The notes under the pieces were generated by a model. That model saw only the letters and a list, made by a program, of their open reading frames with translations. It was not told where the DNA came from and made no database searches. The translations under genes were made by a program, and so were the position numbers. This document shows positions 1-7,952 of a stretch of 64,000 nucleotides of DNA, in pieces (the first letter of the stretch is position 1; every line of letters begins with the position of its first letter). Source of the DNA: an uncultured Allobaculum sp. (GTDB taxonomy: Bacteria; Bacillota_I; Bacilli_A; Erysipelotrichales; Erysipelotrichaceae); NCBI GenBank assembly GCA_910579655.1, contig CAJTVE010000002.1:1-64000 (forward strand). The letters run 5' to 3'.

Positions 1-264
1 GAAGCCAATGCCTTTGAATTTCTTCTGAAATGCCTTGCCTATAACCTTTTTCACTTTTTCCAGTTCCGGGTGATGGAAGGTGCTGATCAGAATATGACAT
101 GTGGATCCTTCCGTAAAAAATATCAGAAAGTTGCTTCAAGGCTGAGCTTTCATGCGCGAAGCCTTCACTTGAAGATTGCCAGTTCATTTCGTCATGCCGA
201 CAGATTCACCCGATATCTGCAAAAGTCCAGGACAATAGGGTGGACAGCCGCTCGTTTGTGCTAA
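1..264 (+). CDS. IS1380-like transposase, C-terminal part (cut by window edge)
   Basis: The frame is open from base 1 to a TAA at 262-264, so the 5' part lies outside the window. The visible 87 residues (FEFLLKCLAYNLFHFFQF, then a basic helical stretch GSFRKKYQKVASRLSFHARS) resemble the C-terminal end of IS1380-type DDE transposases, where a hydrophobic LAYNL helix is followed by Arg/Lys-rich helices. The catalytic residues are outside the window. An intrinsic terminator follows 30 bases after the stop. Family assignment is by pattern memory only. Confidence 0.55.
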   Translation, partial: EANAFEFLLKCLAYNLFHFFQFRVMEGADQNMTCGSFRKKYQKVASRLSFHARSLHLKIASSFRHADRFTRYLQKSRTIGWTAARLC

Positions 265-296
265 ACAGTCTGTAAATAAAGTAAAATTTTAAAATT

Positions 297-319
297 GACA
301 GCCTTCGGACTGTCTTTTT
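297..319 (+). terminator. Intrinsic terminator after the IS1380-like gene
   Basis: Arms 297-301 and 310-314 pair, and an inner C-G pair closes a UUCG tetraloop (304-307), followed by a T-run (315-319). The last bases also belong to the 13-bp repeat that marks the left end of the IS110-like element. Confidence 0.65.
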
Positions 320-324
320 GTCGT

Positions 325-669
325 GCACAAAAGCTTGTTATATGCGATTTTGACCTGTTTTTGTCCGTCATTTTTGAAAAAATTAAGTCCCCCCCTCCAC
401 CGCAAAACATGTGGATAACCTAATCGAGAAAGATTTGTTTGCATTCCGAAGACAAAACACGAAAAATGGTTTTGTGAAAAAAGCCATGAATTATTCGGGT
501 AAAATTGTTTTTTTATAAGTCACTGCTGGTCCTGATAGTACCCATGGTTAGAAGTTCGTATTGAACAATCTGTACATTTTGTTTTGGCCGTCGGCTTGCC
601 GGCGAGTTCACATGGTCGGCCAGTTTCTTCCCCTTGTCTTCTTATTTTATTTCAAAGGAGATGACGATA
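325..669 (+). ncRNA. Candidate bridge-RNA region of the IS110 element
   Basis: This 345-base stretch between the left repeat and the transposase start has no convincing ORF. It contains a G/C-rich foldable block at 585-622 in which tggccg (585-590) pairs with cggcca (617-622) around smaller self-complementary segments. In the IS110 group the bridge RNA is transcribed from this left non-coding end, with loops matching target and donor. The position fits; the RNA itself, its ends and its guide loops are inferred. Confidence 0.35.
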
Positions 670-2124
670 ATGGCCATTCGAATTAAAAAGTCCGTCTGCG
701 TTGGACTTGATGTTCATAGAAATAACGTCTGGGCCTGCGTCTGTGCCAAAGATCCAAACAAGAAGAAAGACACCCTGGTTTTCAAAACTAAAAAATTCTT
801 GTCCAATCATACCGATCTCACAGAAATGTGTAACTGGATTAAAGAAACGACGGAAAAGATCCTTGGCAAGCAGGTAACAGAACCTATTGATGTCTATATG
901 GAATCAACCGGAAAATACTCAACACTTGTTTATGATGTGTGCGAACAGAACAAAACGAAACCTCATATTGTAAATCCAAAACATGTCAGAACAATTGCCG
1001 GTCAGAAAACAGACCAGAAAGACTGTGCCTGGATTGCAGAGCTTGGAATCAACGGCCTGCTGCGCGAATCCTATATCCCAGAAAAGGCAATACGGGCATC
1101 CCGGCGCTTATCAAGAAGCCGTACAAATATTCTTCACGCTCAGCAGGATGATGTCCGCAGAATTCAAAACGTCCTGACCGAGGCAAATATCCGTATGGAT
1201 CTGATTTTCACCAGTATTGATGGAGAGTCTGCCCGAAAGATTATTGAATACCTTATGGAGACAGACGAACCGAAGCTTGGAGAAATAAAACGGCGAATCA
1301 GAAAATCCTGCCGGATTATGAAGTACGAAAGTGTCGAAGAACGCAAGAAAAAAGAGGAAGAACTTCTAAAAGCGTTTAGCGGCGCAAAGTTCTCCCCCCA
1401 ACAAAAATTTGAGCTTCGGAAGGCGTATGAAAGAATCGACTCATACAACGCCCAGATCCGAGACTACGAAACTATGATGAACGAAACACTGCTTCCTTTC
1501 AAGAGTTATCTTGATCTTCTTGAGTCGGTTCCAGGAATTTCAAGACTTTCTGCCATGCAGATCGTCTCCGAGATTGGTCCAGATATGGAACCCTTTCAGA
1601 ATGAGAAGAGCTTCATCAGCTGGTGCGGCCTGTGCCCCCAAAGCAATAAGAGCAACAACAAGCATAAATCAGTAAAGATTGGAAAAGGCGGGAAATACCT
1701 TAAGCCTGTATTAGTGCAATGTGCTTTGAATGCGATTAAGCATCCTTACTACTCTGGTAAGTATGAGGCAATCAGCAGACGCCGCTGCAAGAAGATCGCT
1801 TTAATCGCTATTGCCAGAAAGATGATGGTAGCTGTATACCACATGTTCATGACAGGGGAATATTTCAATCCGACTGAACTTCTCGAAGAGGATGATCAGG
1901 TTGTTTCCGAATCTGTTGACAGCGAACAGAGTACCGTTGACTCTGAGCAGCTGAAGAAAGAAGAAGCAATCGAACAGACAGCCCAGGAGCTTGTCGCTAT
2001 GACAATGGAAAAAGATCCTGAAGTGGCAGAGAAAGTCCAGTTCTTACTGGAACAGTTAGGAATTGGGGCTACGTTTCAAAATGGTCCCTTACAACGTCCG
2101 TCAATAGAGCAACGCAGACTTTAA
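670..2124 (+). CDS. IS110-family transposase (DEDD RuvC-like)
   Basis: This is the recombinase of the element. The N-terminal RuvC-like domain shows the first Asp in VGLDVH, a Glu in YMESTGKYS, and a KTDQKDCAWIAELG block carrying the paired Asp residues of the DEDD set. A long charged helical linker follows. The C-terminal Transposase_20 domain begins at LLESVPGISRLSAMQI and contains the Ser/Lys/Gly-rich SNKSNNKHKSVKIGKGG segment, where the family has its second active-site Ser. The ATG at 670 is chosen because AAAGGAG (654-660) lies 9 bases upstream; an ATG at 661 touches the ribosome site, and an upstream in-frame extension lacks one. At about 484 residues it is longer than the usual 330-450, owing to an acidic C-terminal tail. 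It looks intact. Confidence 0.88.
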   Translation: MAIRIKKSVCVGLDVHRNNVWACVCAKDPNKKKDTLVFKTKKFLSNHTDLTEMCNWIKETTEKILGKQVTEPIDVYMESTGKYSTLVYDVCEQNKTKPHIVNPKHVRTIAGQKTDQKDCAWIAELGINGLLRESYIPEKAIRASRRLSRSRTNILHAQQDDVRRIQNVLTEANIRMDLIFTSIDGESARKIIEYLMETDEPKLGEIKRRIRKSCRIMKYESVEERKKKEEELLKAFSGAKFSPQQKFELRKAYERIDSYNAQIRDYETMMNETLLPFKSYLDLLESVPGISRLSAMQIVSEIGPDMEPFQNEKSFISWCGLCPQSNKSNNKHKSVKIGKGGKYLKPVLVQCALNAIKHPYYSGKYEAISRRRCKKIALIAIARKMMVAVYHMFMTGEYFNPTELLEEDDQVVSESVDSEQSTVDSEQLKKEEAIEQTAQELVAMTMEKDPEVAEKVQFLLEQLGIGATFQNGPLQRPSIEQRRL

Positions 2125-2143
2125 CGACGATAATAAAAAAATC

Positions 2144-2166
2144 GGCCTTTGAAAAGAGGTCTTTTT
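2144..2166 (+). terminator. Terminator-like hairpin at the right end of the IS110 element
   Basis: Arms 2144-2150 and 2155-2161 pair (two G-U pairs) around a GAAA loop and are followed by TTTTT. It would end transposase transcription 20 bases after its stop and shares its T-run with the right 13-bp repeat. Confidence 0.6.
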
Positions 2167-3400
2167 GTCGTATCAATTCGTACTAAAGACTCTCACATTT
2201 TCGATGATTCTGTATTACGTTCTTGAGAATCGAAGCAACACTCATGCAGAAGACTGGTATCAAAGCTCTTTCTGCCGCTTCCTGTATCCGGCAGCTGACC
2301 TCTCCAGCCAGAGAATCTCCGATCTGCTTCATGAAATCGGCCGGGAGGAAAACTGGCGACGTTTTTTCGGAGCCTATATCCGCTGGCTGAACAATACGGG
2401 CGTTGAGTACAGAAAGATCATCATCGACTCCACTGGATTGCCCAACAGCGTTCATTTCCCACTGACAGCGGTCAGTAACCATAACGGTAAGGTTTCAAAT
2501 GAAGTTCGGCTGATCTTCGTCGTTGAAGAAGAGATCGGCCTGCCGATCTTTATGCGATACGTAGAGGGATCCATCATCGATATCTCTACCATGGTAAATA
2601 CGCTCCATGAGCTGGAGGAATATGCCATAGAACCTGAATTAGCCCTGATGGATGCCGGTTACTACAGTGAAACGAATACCGAATACCTCATGGATAATGG
2701 TGTGAACTTTGTTTGCCGGGTCCAATCGAACAGACTCACCTATAAAAAGATGATCGAGGAAAACAAAGAATCGCTGGAGAGAAAGGAAAACCTTGTCCGT
2801 TTTGGCAATCGGCTTCTGTTCATCAAGAAAGCATGGACGAGCATCAGTAAGAAGTACAACGGTTGGGTTTATGTCTGTAAAGACGTTGCCCGTCAGAACC
2901 TCGAAGAGGATCGGCTCCTGGCTCGAAGAGATCTGCAATCTTTATCGATGGACGAAATCTATGAGGAGCTGGCTGAGGACGGAACCTTTGTTATAGTGTC
3001 TACTCTGGAGTTAAGTCCCGACGAACTGTTGCCGGTCTACTATACAAGGCAGCAGATTGAGCAGACGTTTGACTTATCGAAGAACGATGCGGATCTGCTT
3101 CCATTGAGGATTCATAGCGAGGAAGGACTGCGCGGTCACCTGCTTCTGGTTTTCATTGCCACCGTAATCCGCAGACAGATCGAACGGATTTTGAATGATC
3201 CAAAGACCAAAGGGATTCCAAATAAAGGCAAGAGAATGACAACGGAAACACTTCTGCAGAATCTGGGTTATCAGCATGCAAAGGTGTTTTCGGATCAGAC
3301 CATACCGCAGGAAGCTAATTCCAAGGCTAACTTCGCCTACAGAGTATTTGGAGTGAAATCCCCACTTTCGATTCCTCGAGAAAACTCTAGTGGTAAATAA
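2165..3400 (+). pseudogene. DDE transposase (IS4/IS1634-like) lacking its 5' end
   Basis: The frame carries a DDE catalytic core: Asp in IIIDSTGLPN, Asp in ALMDAGYY, and Glu in YYTRQQIEQTFDL, with the C-terminal helix HLLLVFIATVIRR seen in IS4-superfamily enzymes. The expected N-terminal domain of about 100-150 residues is absent: the frame begins at the right end of the IS110 element with only a TTG (2165) or an internal ATG (2204). The missing part is not on the other side of the IS110 element, where an unrelated IS1380-like gene ends, so rearrangement as well as insertion is likely. Probably non-functional alone. Confidence 0.75.
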
Positions 3401-3889
3401 ATTTGGGAACTACAGATAAAGATATCAATTGTATTTCTTTTTTATCAGCAATGGATTTTCATACCAATCGACACCTAAATCGCAAATTTTTATCTGTATT
3501 TTACTATATTTTTAAAAATCGAATTTTAATCTCTATTTTCAAAATAGCAATACAATTCAGACTCTACGTTCATCTTATTAAGGCATTTAAAAGTAAAACG
3601 AAATGAAAAATCAAAATAATTTTGGATTGCAACTCATTGTTTTATATTTATAATCGGATTAAGCATATGCAATTACATCGTTAAAAACATTAGAACTGGA
3701 TCCAGAATTAAGAGAGGAGAAAGCTCAAATATGATGCGACCGACAAAAGCGCTAAAAGCAATTTTTTGTCTGTTATATATGAACGTTTACGCCTGAAATA
3801 AACATTTTAGGGTTTGTTATGATCATTAATTGCGAACGTTTTTAGTCAACCTGACCATGAAAGGGACATTTGTCAGGCCCATCTCAAAT
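3401..3889. other. AT-rich spacer, no gene seen
   Basis: Very A/T-rich sequence between the transposase remnant and the next secreted-protein gene. No ORF with a ribosome site, no hairpin terminator and no recognised IS end was found. Confidence 0.5.
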
Positions 3890-4228
3890 ATGAAATTTGA
3901 AAAGTTTCTGGCTGCGGGGATTACAGCTTTTACAATCGGGCTTAGCCTGATCAGCCCCATACAAAGTGCAGGTACAAATGTGTCCTGTTATGGCACTACT
4001 GTTTTATCTCATGGAAGTGTCTGGACGAGCTGCAATACTGTGATTCATAGTATCTCATTGTTTTGCAGATCTAATTCCACTCGAGAATGGGTCACAATTA
4101 ATTTGTACAGCAATGGAAATCGCGTTGGCGGAATCGCATCTACCAACGGGCAAAGAAATTATGCCGTCTATGACAATGTAGCTGAGACACATACTCATAC
4201 CGCCGATTCGGGCTGGTTTACAAGATAA
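3890..4228 (+). CDS. Small secreted protein, candidate lactococcin-972-type bacteriocin precursor
   Basis: Starting at the ATG at 3890 the 112-residue product begins with a textbook signal peptide (MKFEKF, a hydrophobic run LAAGITAFTIGLSLIS, then a likely cut near IQSAG). The mature part is short and rich in Ser, Thr, Asn, Trp and His, with two Cys pairs early (SCYG, SCNT and LFCRSN) and an HTHTADSGWF ending. It precedes a DUF1430-like membrane protein and an ABC ATPase, the standard partners of lactococcin-972-like precursors, and that context is the main reason for the call. Sequence similarity to lactococcin 972 itself is weak by eye. No clear ribosome site precedes 3890 or the in-frame ATG at 3857, so the start is uncertain. 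Confidence 0.5.
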   Translation: MKFEKFLAAGITAFTIGLSLISPIQSAGTNVSCYGTTVLSHGSVWTSCNTVIHSISLFCRSNSTREWVTINLYSNGNRVGGIASTNGQRNYAVYDNVAETHTHTADSGWFTR

Positions 4229-4727
4229 CCCCCCTGCATCTGCTCTGTTCATTCTTTAGTCAGACTTCTACAAGTTCAATGAAAAATCCTGCAGTGCTTG
4301 TTGTTTCTGGCTATCGAAAAACACGGCGAGTCAGTCGCCGGGAAGGATAGTTTCTATAGATTGTCTATCTAACAAAGATGCACCTCTTGATATGTGCATT
4401 AAACTGAGACTGCCATAGAGTCAAAAGCCTTCCAAGCCAGGTATTAAAAGATGAGGCCCACAGTCTGCAACTTACCCCGAAAGTGTCAGTTAACCAACTG
4501 AAATCTTTAAATGAGATAAAGCTGCTAAATACTTACTTCTATAAATCCCACAGACTGCTCCCGAACTCGTCCACCTCAATACCTGGCTATTTCAATCGTT
4601 TATCCGACCAAAAAGCTTTACAGCCCGATCATTGGCAGGGGGGCTGGAATTAGACTTCAGAATCCTTGCTGGCCAGAAATTTCTCTTATCATCCAAGTAA
4701 TCGGGCTCCCTGATCTGTGACGGAGTC
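4229..4727. other. Intergenic stretch with small hairpins
   Basis: About 500 bases without a supportable gene. Two small palindromes are visible: cggcga/tcgccg at 4324-4340 and atgcac/gtgcat at about 4379-4400. No T-run follows either, so neither is a clear terminator. Confidence 0.45.
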
Positions 4728-4731
4728 TTGC

Positions 4732-4777
4732 TCGCCTATGTCAATACTTACTATTCGCCTATGTCAATACTTACTAT
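4732..4777 (+). repeat. 23-bp perfect tandem duplication over a start codon
   Basis: The unit at 4732-4754 is repeated exactly at 4755-4777. Each copy contains the ATG-TCA-ATA-CTT start (4738 and 4761). Only the second ATG is in frame with the membrane-protein gene, while the GGAG ribosome site (4722-4725) is correctly spaced (12 bases) only for the first. Confidence 0.9.
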
Positions 4778-6881
4778 ATGTATAAATATTTTAACTGCCT
4801 TTCTTATATTGATCGCTGGGGGAAGAGAGATCAAAGAACAAGAACAGGTATACGCCAAAAATGTCTTTTCCTATTTTCAGCCTGCTTCTTTCCAGTTCAG
4901 CATTGAATCAAACGATGCCAGGCCTGCCTATCTACAACTTTTAGACGCTGTGCAAGAAGAAAATATGGGGTTTGCATTCACCCAGACTCAAAATATGGAA
5001 GAGGGGTATCAGCTTGCAAGAGTCTGGTTTTATGCCCCAGAAGATCAGATCAACCTTGCACCAATTGTGATGAAAGGAGTCATCCCTGACTTTTCAAGTC
5101 CAGGAGAAAAATATCTTTCCAGTGATCTGGAGGATAAACAAGCAGCCGGATATATCCGTAATGGACAATCCCTGATTTATACCGATGATTCTGTAATCGT
5201 AGAAATTCATCAGATTCCATTAGATGTCACTGCGGCTGTTCCAGAGGATTCAATCCTTTATTTTTCTGGTAACTTGTCAGATTTTTCGAAAAAAAAGCTC
5301 ATAAGCATACTGGAGACTATCCCCTACCAGATTCATGAGCCGCAAAATTGTGACAACTCACTTAAAACCATCTTGTCAGAACTTCCCAATCTTAGAATTT
5401 TTTTGATTCTCTTTACGGCTGCCCAGCTGTGTCTGACTGGAATGAGAACTTCTCTTAGAAAAAAAGATATTCTTGTCTACCAGACTCTCGGAAAAGAACC
5501 CGTCACAATTGCTGGAAGACTATTTGGAAAACTGTACGGTTTCAAGTTTCTGGCCACAAGCCTTATTTGTTCCGGTTTTCTGCTTCTCAGCCATTTGCTG
5601 ACACAGATTCCTGTCAATCCTGTGACCCTGGAGCTTTTCGCATTTGTACTGCTTTTTTCTCTATTGGTTGATGCAACGTGCTTTTTGTTTGTGGTCTGGA
5701 TCACTTCTCATTCAGATTCTTTTAATCTTCATGCTGCTCATCCAAAGACAATGCGAGTGATTGCCCTGGCTTTTTTACAAATAGGCATCTGTATTGTCGC
5801 TTTTGTTCCTGCTGTTACCAGCACTTCCAGTTTACTGGAAGCCTCAGATGCTTTCGTTCGGTTTTTCCAAAGCGAAAAAAGCCGATCAGGATTTTACGCA
5901 CTCCAATGTGCACAAGCAGAGACATTTTCCACCGCAGAAACGAATCTGGTCACCAGTCAGGAGAAAGCTGATTATATTGAGTACCTGGATCAGGCTGGAG
6001 CGATCCTTCAGGACGTATCCCAATCGCCATACTTAGAAGGGGAAACGATTTACAATCTGCTTCTGTTGCAGGAAGCCACCGTGCAAAGAGTCAACCAAAA
6101 TTTTGTCAGACAATCCGGAATTGTCCTAAAAGATAAAAGCGGAAAATCGATAGAAGAAATCCTCAATGAAAACGAGCACTTGATTCTGGTTCCGGAAAAC
6201 CTGAAATATAAAGATTTATCAGGAGCAGAAAACGTTCAGGTTTTTTCCTATCCCAGTCAGCCTGTCTGGAGCTATCGCCCGGATACCCGGACGAGTTTTA
6301 TATCGTTTGAAAACTGCATTCTTGATATTGTCCCTGCGCAACAGATTCCATTCAATGGAAGCCTGACCACTTGTTTTATTCCAGTCGATTCGCCTGCCCT
6401 AACGAGTATCAAAAACTATGAGCAAAGCCACGGAATCGATGCCTCCTGGATGCTGACAACACCATTTATAACGCGCAAACTCGGTTTTTATCGTCAACTC
6501 TTTTTTGATATGTTTTTGCAGGCTCTACTGCCGATTATTTTACTTTTGGTCACTGCTTCCACATTGGTATTTTTTTGGCTCCAAGTATCGAAAAAGAAAA
6601 TCAGCGTATTTTCCATCCAGGGAAAAACAAGGTGGGAATGTTACAGCCATTTACTCTTTATCCTTTTGGTCTGTTTAATGGCAACAGTCCTGACGATCCC
6701 CCTCTGGAGACCGCAGATGGCAGGCGTAGAGGGAATTACTCATATTCGCAGTGATGAAGCGATTATTGGACTTGTTCGAATCTTTCCACCGTTTGTATTC
6801 AGTCTTCAGTTACTGGTCAGTATGGTCTGGATCTCATGGTTCGAAAAAAAGAAGATCCTGCCAACCATAAAAGGAATGTAA
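4761..6881 (+). CDS. Bacteriocin-associated integral membrane protein (DUF1430-like)
   Basis: About 706 residues with an N-terminal membrane segment (ILTAFLILIA), a long extracytoplasmic region, four membrane helices in the middle (for example LELFAFVLLFSLLV), a second soluble region, and three C-terminal helices (LPIILLLVTASTLVFFWL and following). This two-lobe, about 8-helix layout resembles the FtsX-like permease called bacteriocin-associated integral membrane protein, usually encoded between a lactococcin-972-like precursor and an ABC ATPase, as here. A role in export or self-immunity is inferred. The start is doubtful: a 23-bp duplication has moved the in-frame ATG 35 bases from its ribosome site; a TTG at 4728 is also in frame but only 2 bases from GGAG. 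Confidence 0.7.
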   Translation: MSILTICINILTAFLILIAGGREIKEQEQVYAKNVFSYFQPASFQFSIESNDARPAYLQLLDAVQEENMGFAFTQTQNMEEGYQLARVWFYAPEDQINLAPIVMKGVIPDFSSPGEKYLSSDLEDKQAAGYIRNGQSLIYTDDSVIVEIHQIPLDVTAAVPEDSILYFSGNLSDFSKKKLISILETIPYQIHEPQNCDNSLKTILSELPNLRIFLILFTAAQLCLTGMRTSLRKKDILVYQTLGKEPVTIAGRLFGKLYGFKFLATSLICSGFLLLSHLLTQIPVNPVTLELFAFVLLFSLLVDATCFLFVVWITSHSDSFNLHAAHPKTMRVIALAFLQIGICIVAFVPAVTSTSSLLEASDAFVRFFQSEKSRSGFYALQCAQAETFSTAETNLVTSQEKADYIEYLDQAGAILQDVSQSPYLEGETIYNLLLLQEATVQRVNQNFVRQSGIVLKDKSGKSIEEILNENEHLILVPENLKYKDLSGAENVQVFSYPSQPVWSYRPDTRTSFISFENCILDIVPAQQIPFNGSLTTCFIPVDSPALTSIKNYEQSHGIDASWMLTTPFITRKLGFYRQLFFDMFLQALLPIILLLVTASTLVFFWLQVSKKKISVFSIQGKTRWECYSHLLFILLVCLMATVLTIPLWRPQMAGVEGITHIRSDEAIIGLVRIFPPFVFSLQLLVSMVWISWFEKKKILPTIKGM

Positions 6882-6968
6882 CTGCGATGGATAGACCTAT
6901 TCTTATCTTCGCAGACAATGAGTTTCATCTGCAAATCTTGAACCTGGATAGAAAGAGGAAATCGGTTA

Positions 6969-7616
6969 ATGGACATTATTCGTATCAACAAATTAAATAA
7001 ATCGTATGGAAAATCGCAGGTCCTGTCTGATGTGACTTTGTCAATTCAGCAGGGAGAGTTTGTAGCGATTCAAGGTAAATCCGGTTCAGGAAAATCAACA
7101 CTTCTGAATATTATCGGTCTGCTTGAACAGCCGGATAATGGAGAATTCATGCTTTTTGATCAGCCTGCCCCAAAACCATTTTCTGCAAAGGCACGGGAGA
7201 TTTTGCGCAACCAAATCGGCTTTCTATTTCAGAATTACGCTTTATTGGATGACAAAAGTGTTAAATACAATTTGAAAATTGTCTTAGAAAACCCGCGGGC
7301 AAAAGACTCTGAACGACGAATTCATGAAGCACTCCAACTGGTGGCTCTGCAAGGCTTTGAAAAGAAGAAGGTTGCTGAGTGTTCCGGTGGAGAACAACAG
7401 CGAGTTGCGATGGCAAGATTATTACTCACCCCTTGCTCCCTGATTCTTGCTGATGAACCTACTGCTAATCTGGATCCTGAAAATCGCGATTTGATTGCCA
7501 AATTACTTCTGAAGCTCAAAGATTTGGGAAAAACCATTATTATGGTTACTCATGATCAGCAAATGGCAGTCACTGCCGATCGAATTTTACTGCTTGAAAA
7601 TAACACAATCAGGTAA
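6969..7616 (+). CDS. ABC transporter ATP-binding protein (MacB/LolD-type, bacteriocin locus)
   Basis: A 215-residue ATPase with Walker A (GKSGSGKSTLLN, residues about 36-47), Q-loop (FLFQNYALLDD), signature (CSGGEQQRVAMARLL), Walker B (LILADEPTANLD) and the H-loop His (MVTHDQ). The length and ALLDD after the Q-loop are typical of ATPases paired with FtsX/MacB-like permeases. It lies 88 bases after the DUF1430-like gene in the same direction and should energise it. Confidence 0.88.
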   Translation: MDIIRINKLNKSYGKSQVLSDVTLSIQQGEFVAIQGKSGSGKSTLLNIIGLLEQPDNGEFMLFDQPAPKPFSAKAREILRNQIGFLFQNYALLDDKSVKYNLKIVLENPRAKDSERRIHEALQLVALQGFEKKKVAECSGGEQQRVAMARLLLTPCSLILADEPTANLDPENRDLIAKLLLKLKDLGKTIIMVTHDQQMAVTADRILLLENNTIR

Positions 7617-7750
7617 AGACATCCTCAATTTGTAAACGGGATTCTTTTGTGACTTTAAGGGGCTTTTTGAGCCGATCCGTTGACTCAGCTTCTTAGTTTT
7701 TGAAAACACATCCGTTTTGTTTATCTTTTTAATCTGAATCCGACAAAAAA

Positions 7751-7793
7751 GAGCAGTTTTCCTGTGCGATGGGAAAACTGCTCTTTCTATTTT
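7751..7793. terminator. Bidirectional intrinsic terminator
   Basis: A 12-bp stem (7751-7762 with about 7771-7783) is followed by a T-rich tail on the + strand and preceded by an A-run (7745-7750), so it can end both the ABC operon and the leftward uxaAB transcript. Confidence 0.8.
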
Positions 7794-7952
7794 GATTTGT
7801 CAGCGGTATTCTGACGATCTGATTCACTGATTCATCAAGGGTTGTGAAAAGGGACCTGGTTTTGGTGATTAACTGCACATTGCAGCGCTCTTTCACTTTT
7901 GGGGAATTGGTAAATCCAAGTCAAAAAGCAAGTCAGTCTGCGTCAATCCAAC

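Larger units (their letters stand above)
312..2171 (+). mobile_element. IS110-family insertion element
   Basis: An identical 13-bp direct repeat (gtctttttgtcgt) occurs at 312-324 and 2159-2171, giving a repeat-to-repeat period of 1847 bp around a full IS110 transposase gene. IS110 elements have no classical inverted repeats and are flanked by a short shared core, which fits. The gene starts about 350 bases in from the left repeat; that long non-coding left end is where members of the IS110 group encode their bridge RNA. Both repeat copies lie directly on the T-run of a terminator-like hairpin, which suggests the target is a terminator tail. Exact ends and core dinucleotide cannot be set from one copy. 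Confidence 0.65.

Noticed and set aside
3403-3606. 67-codon + strand frame after the DDE transposase
   Set aside because: Low-complexity AT-rich sequence, no ribosome site.
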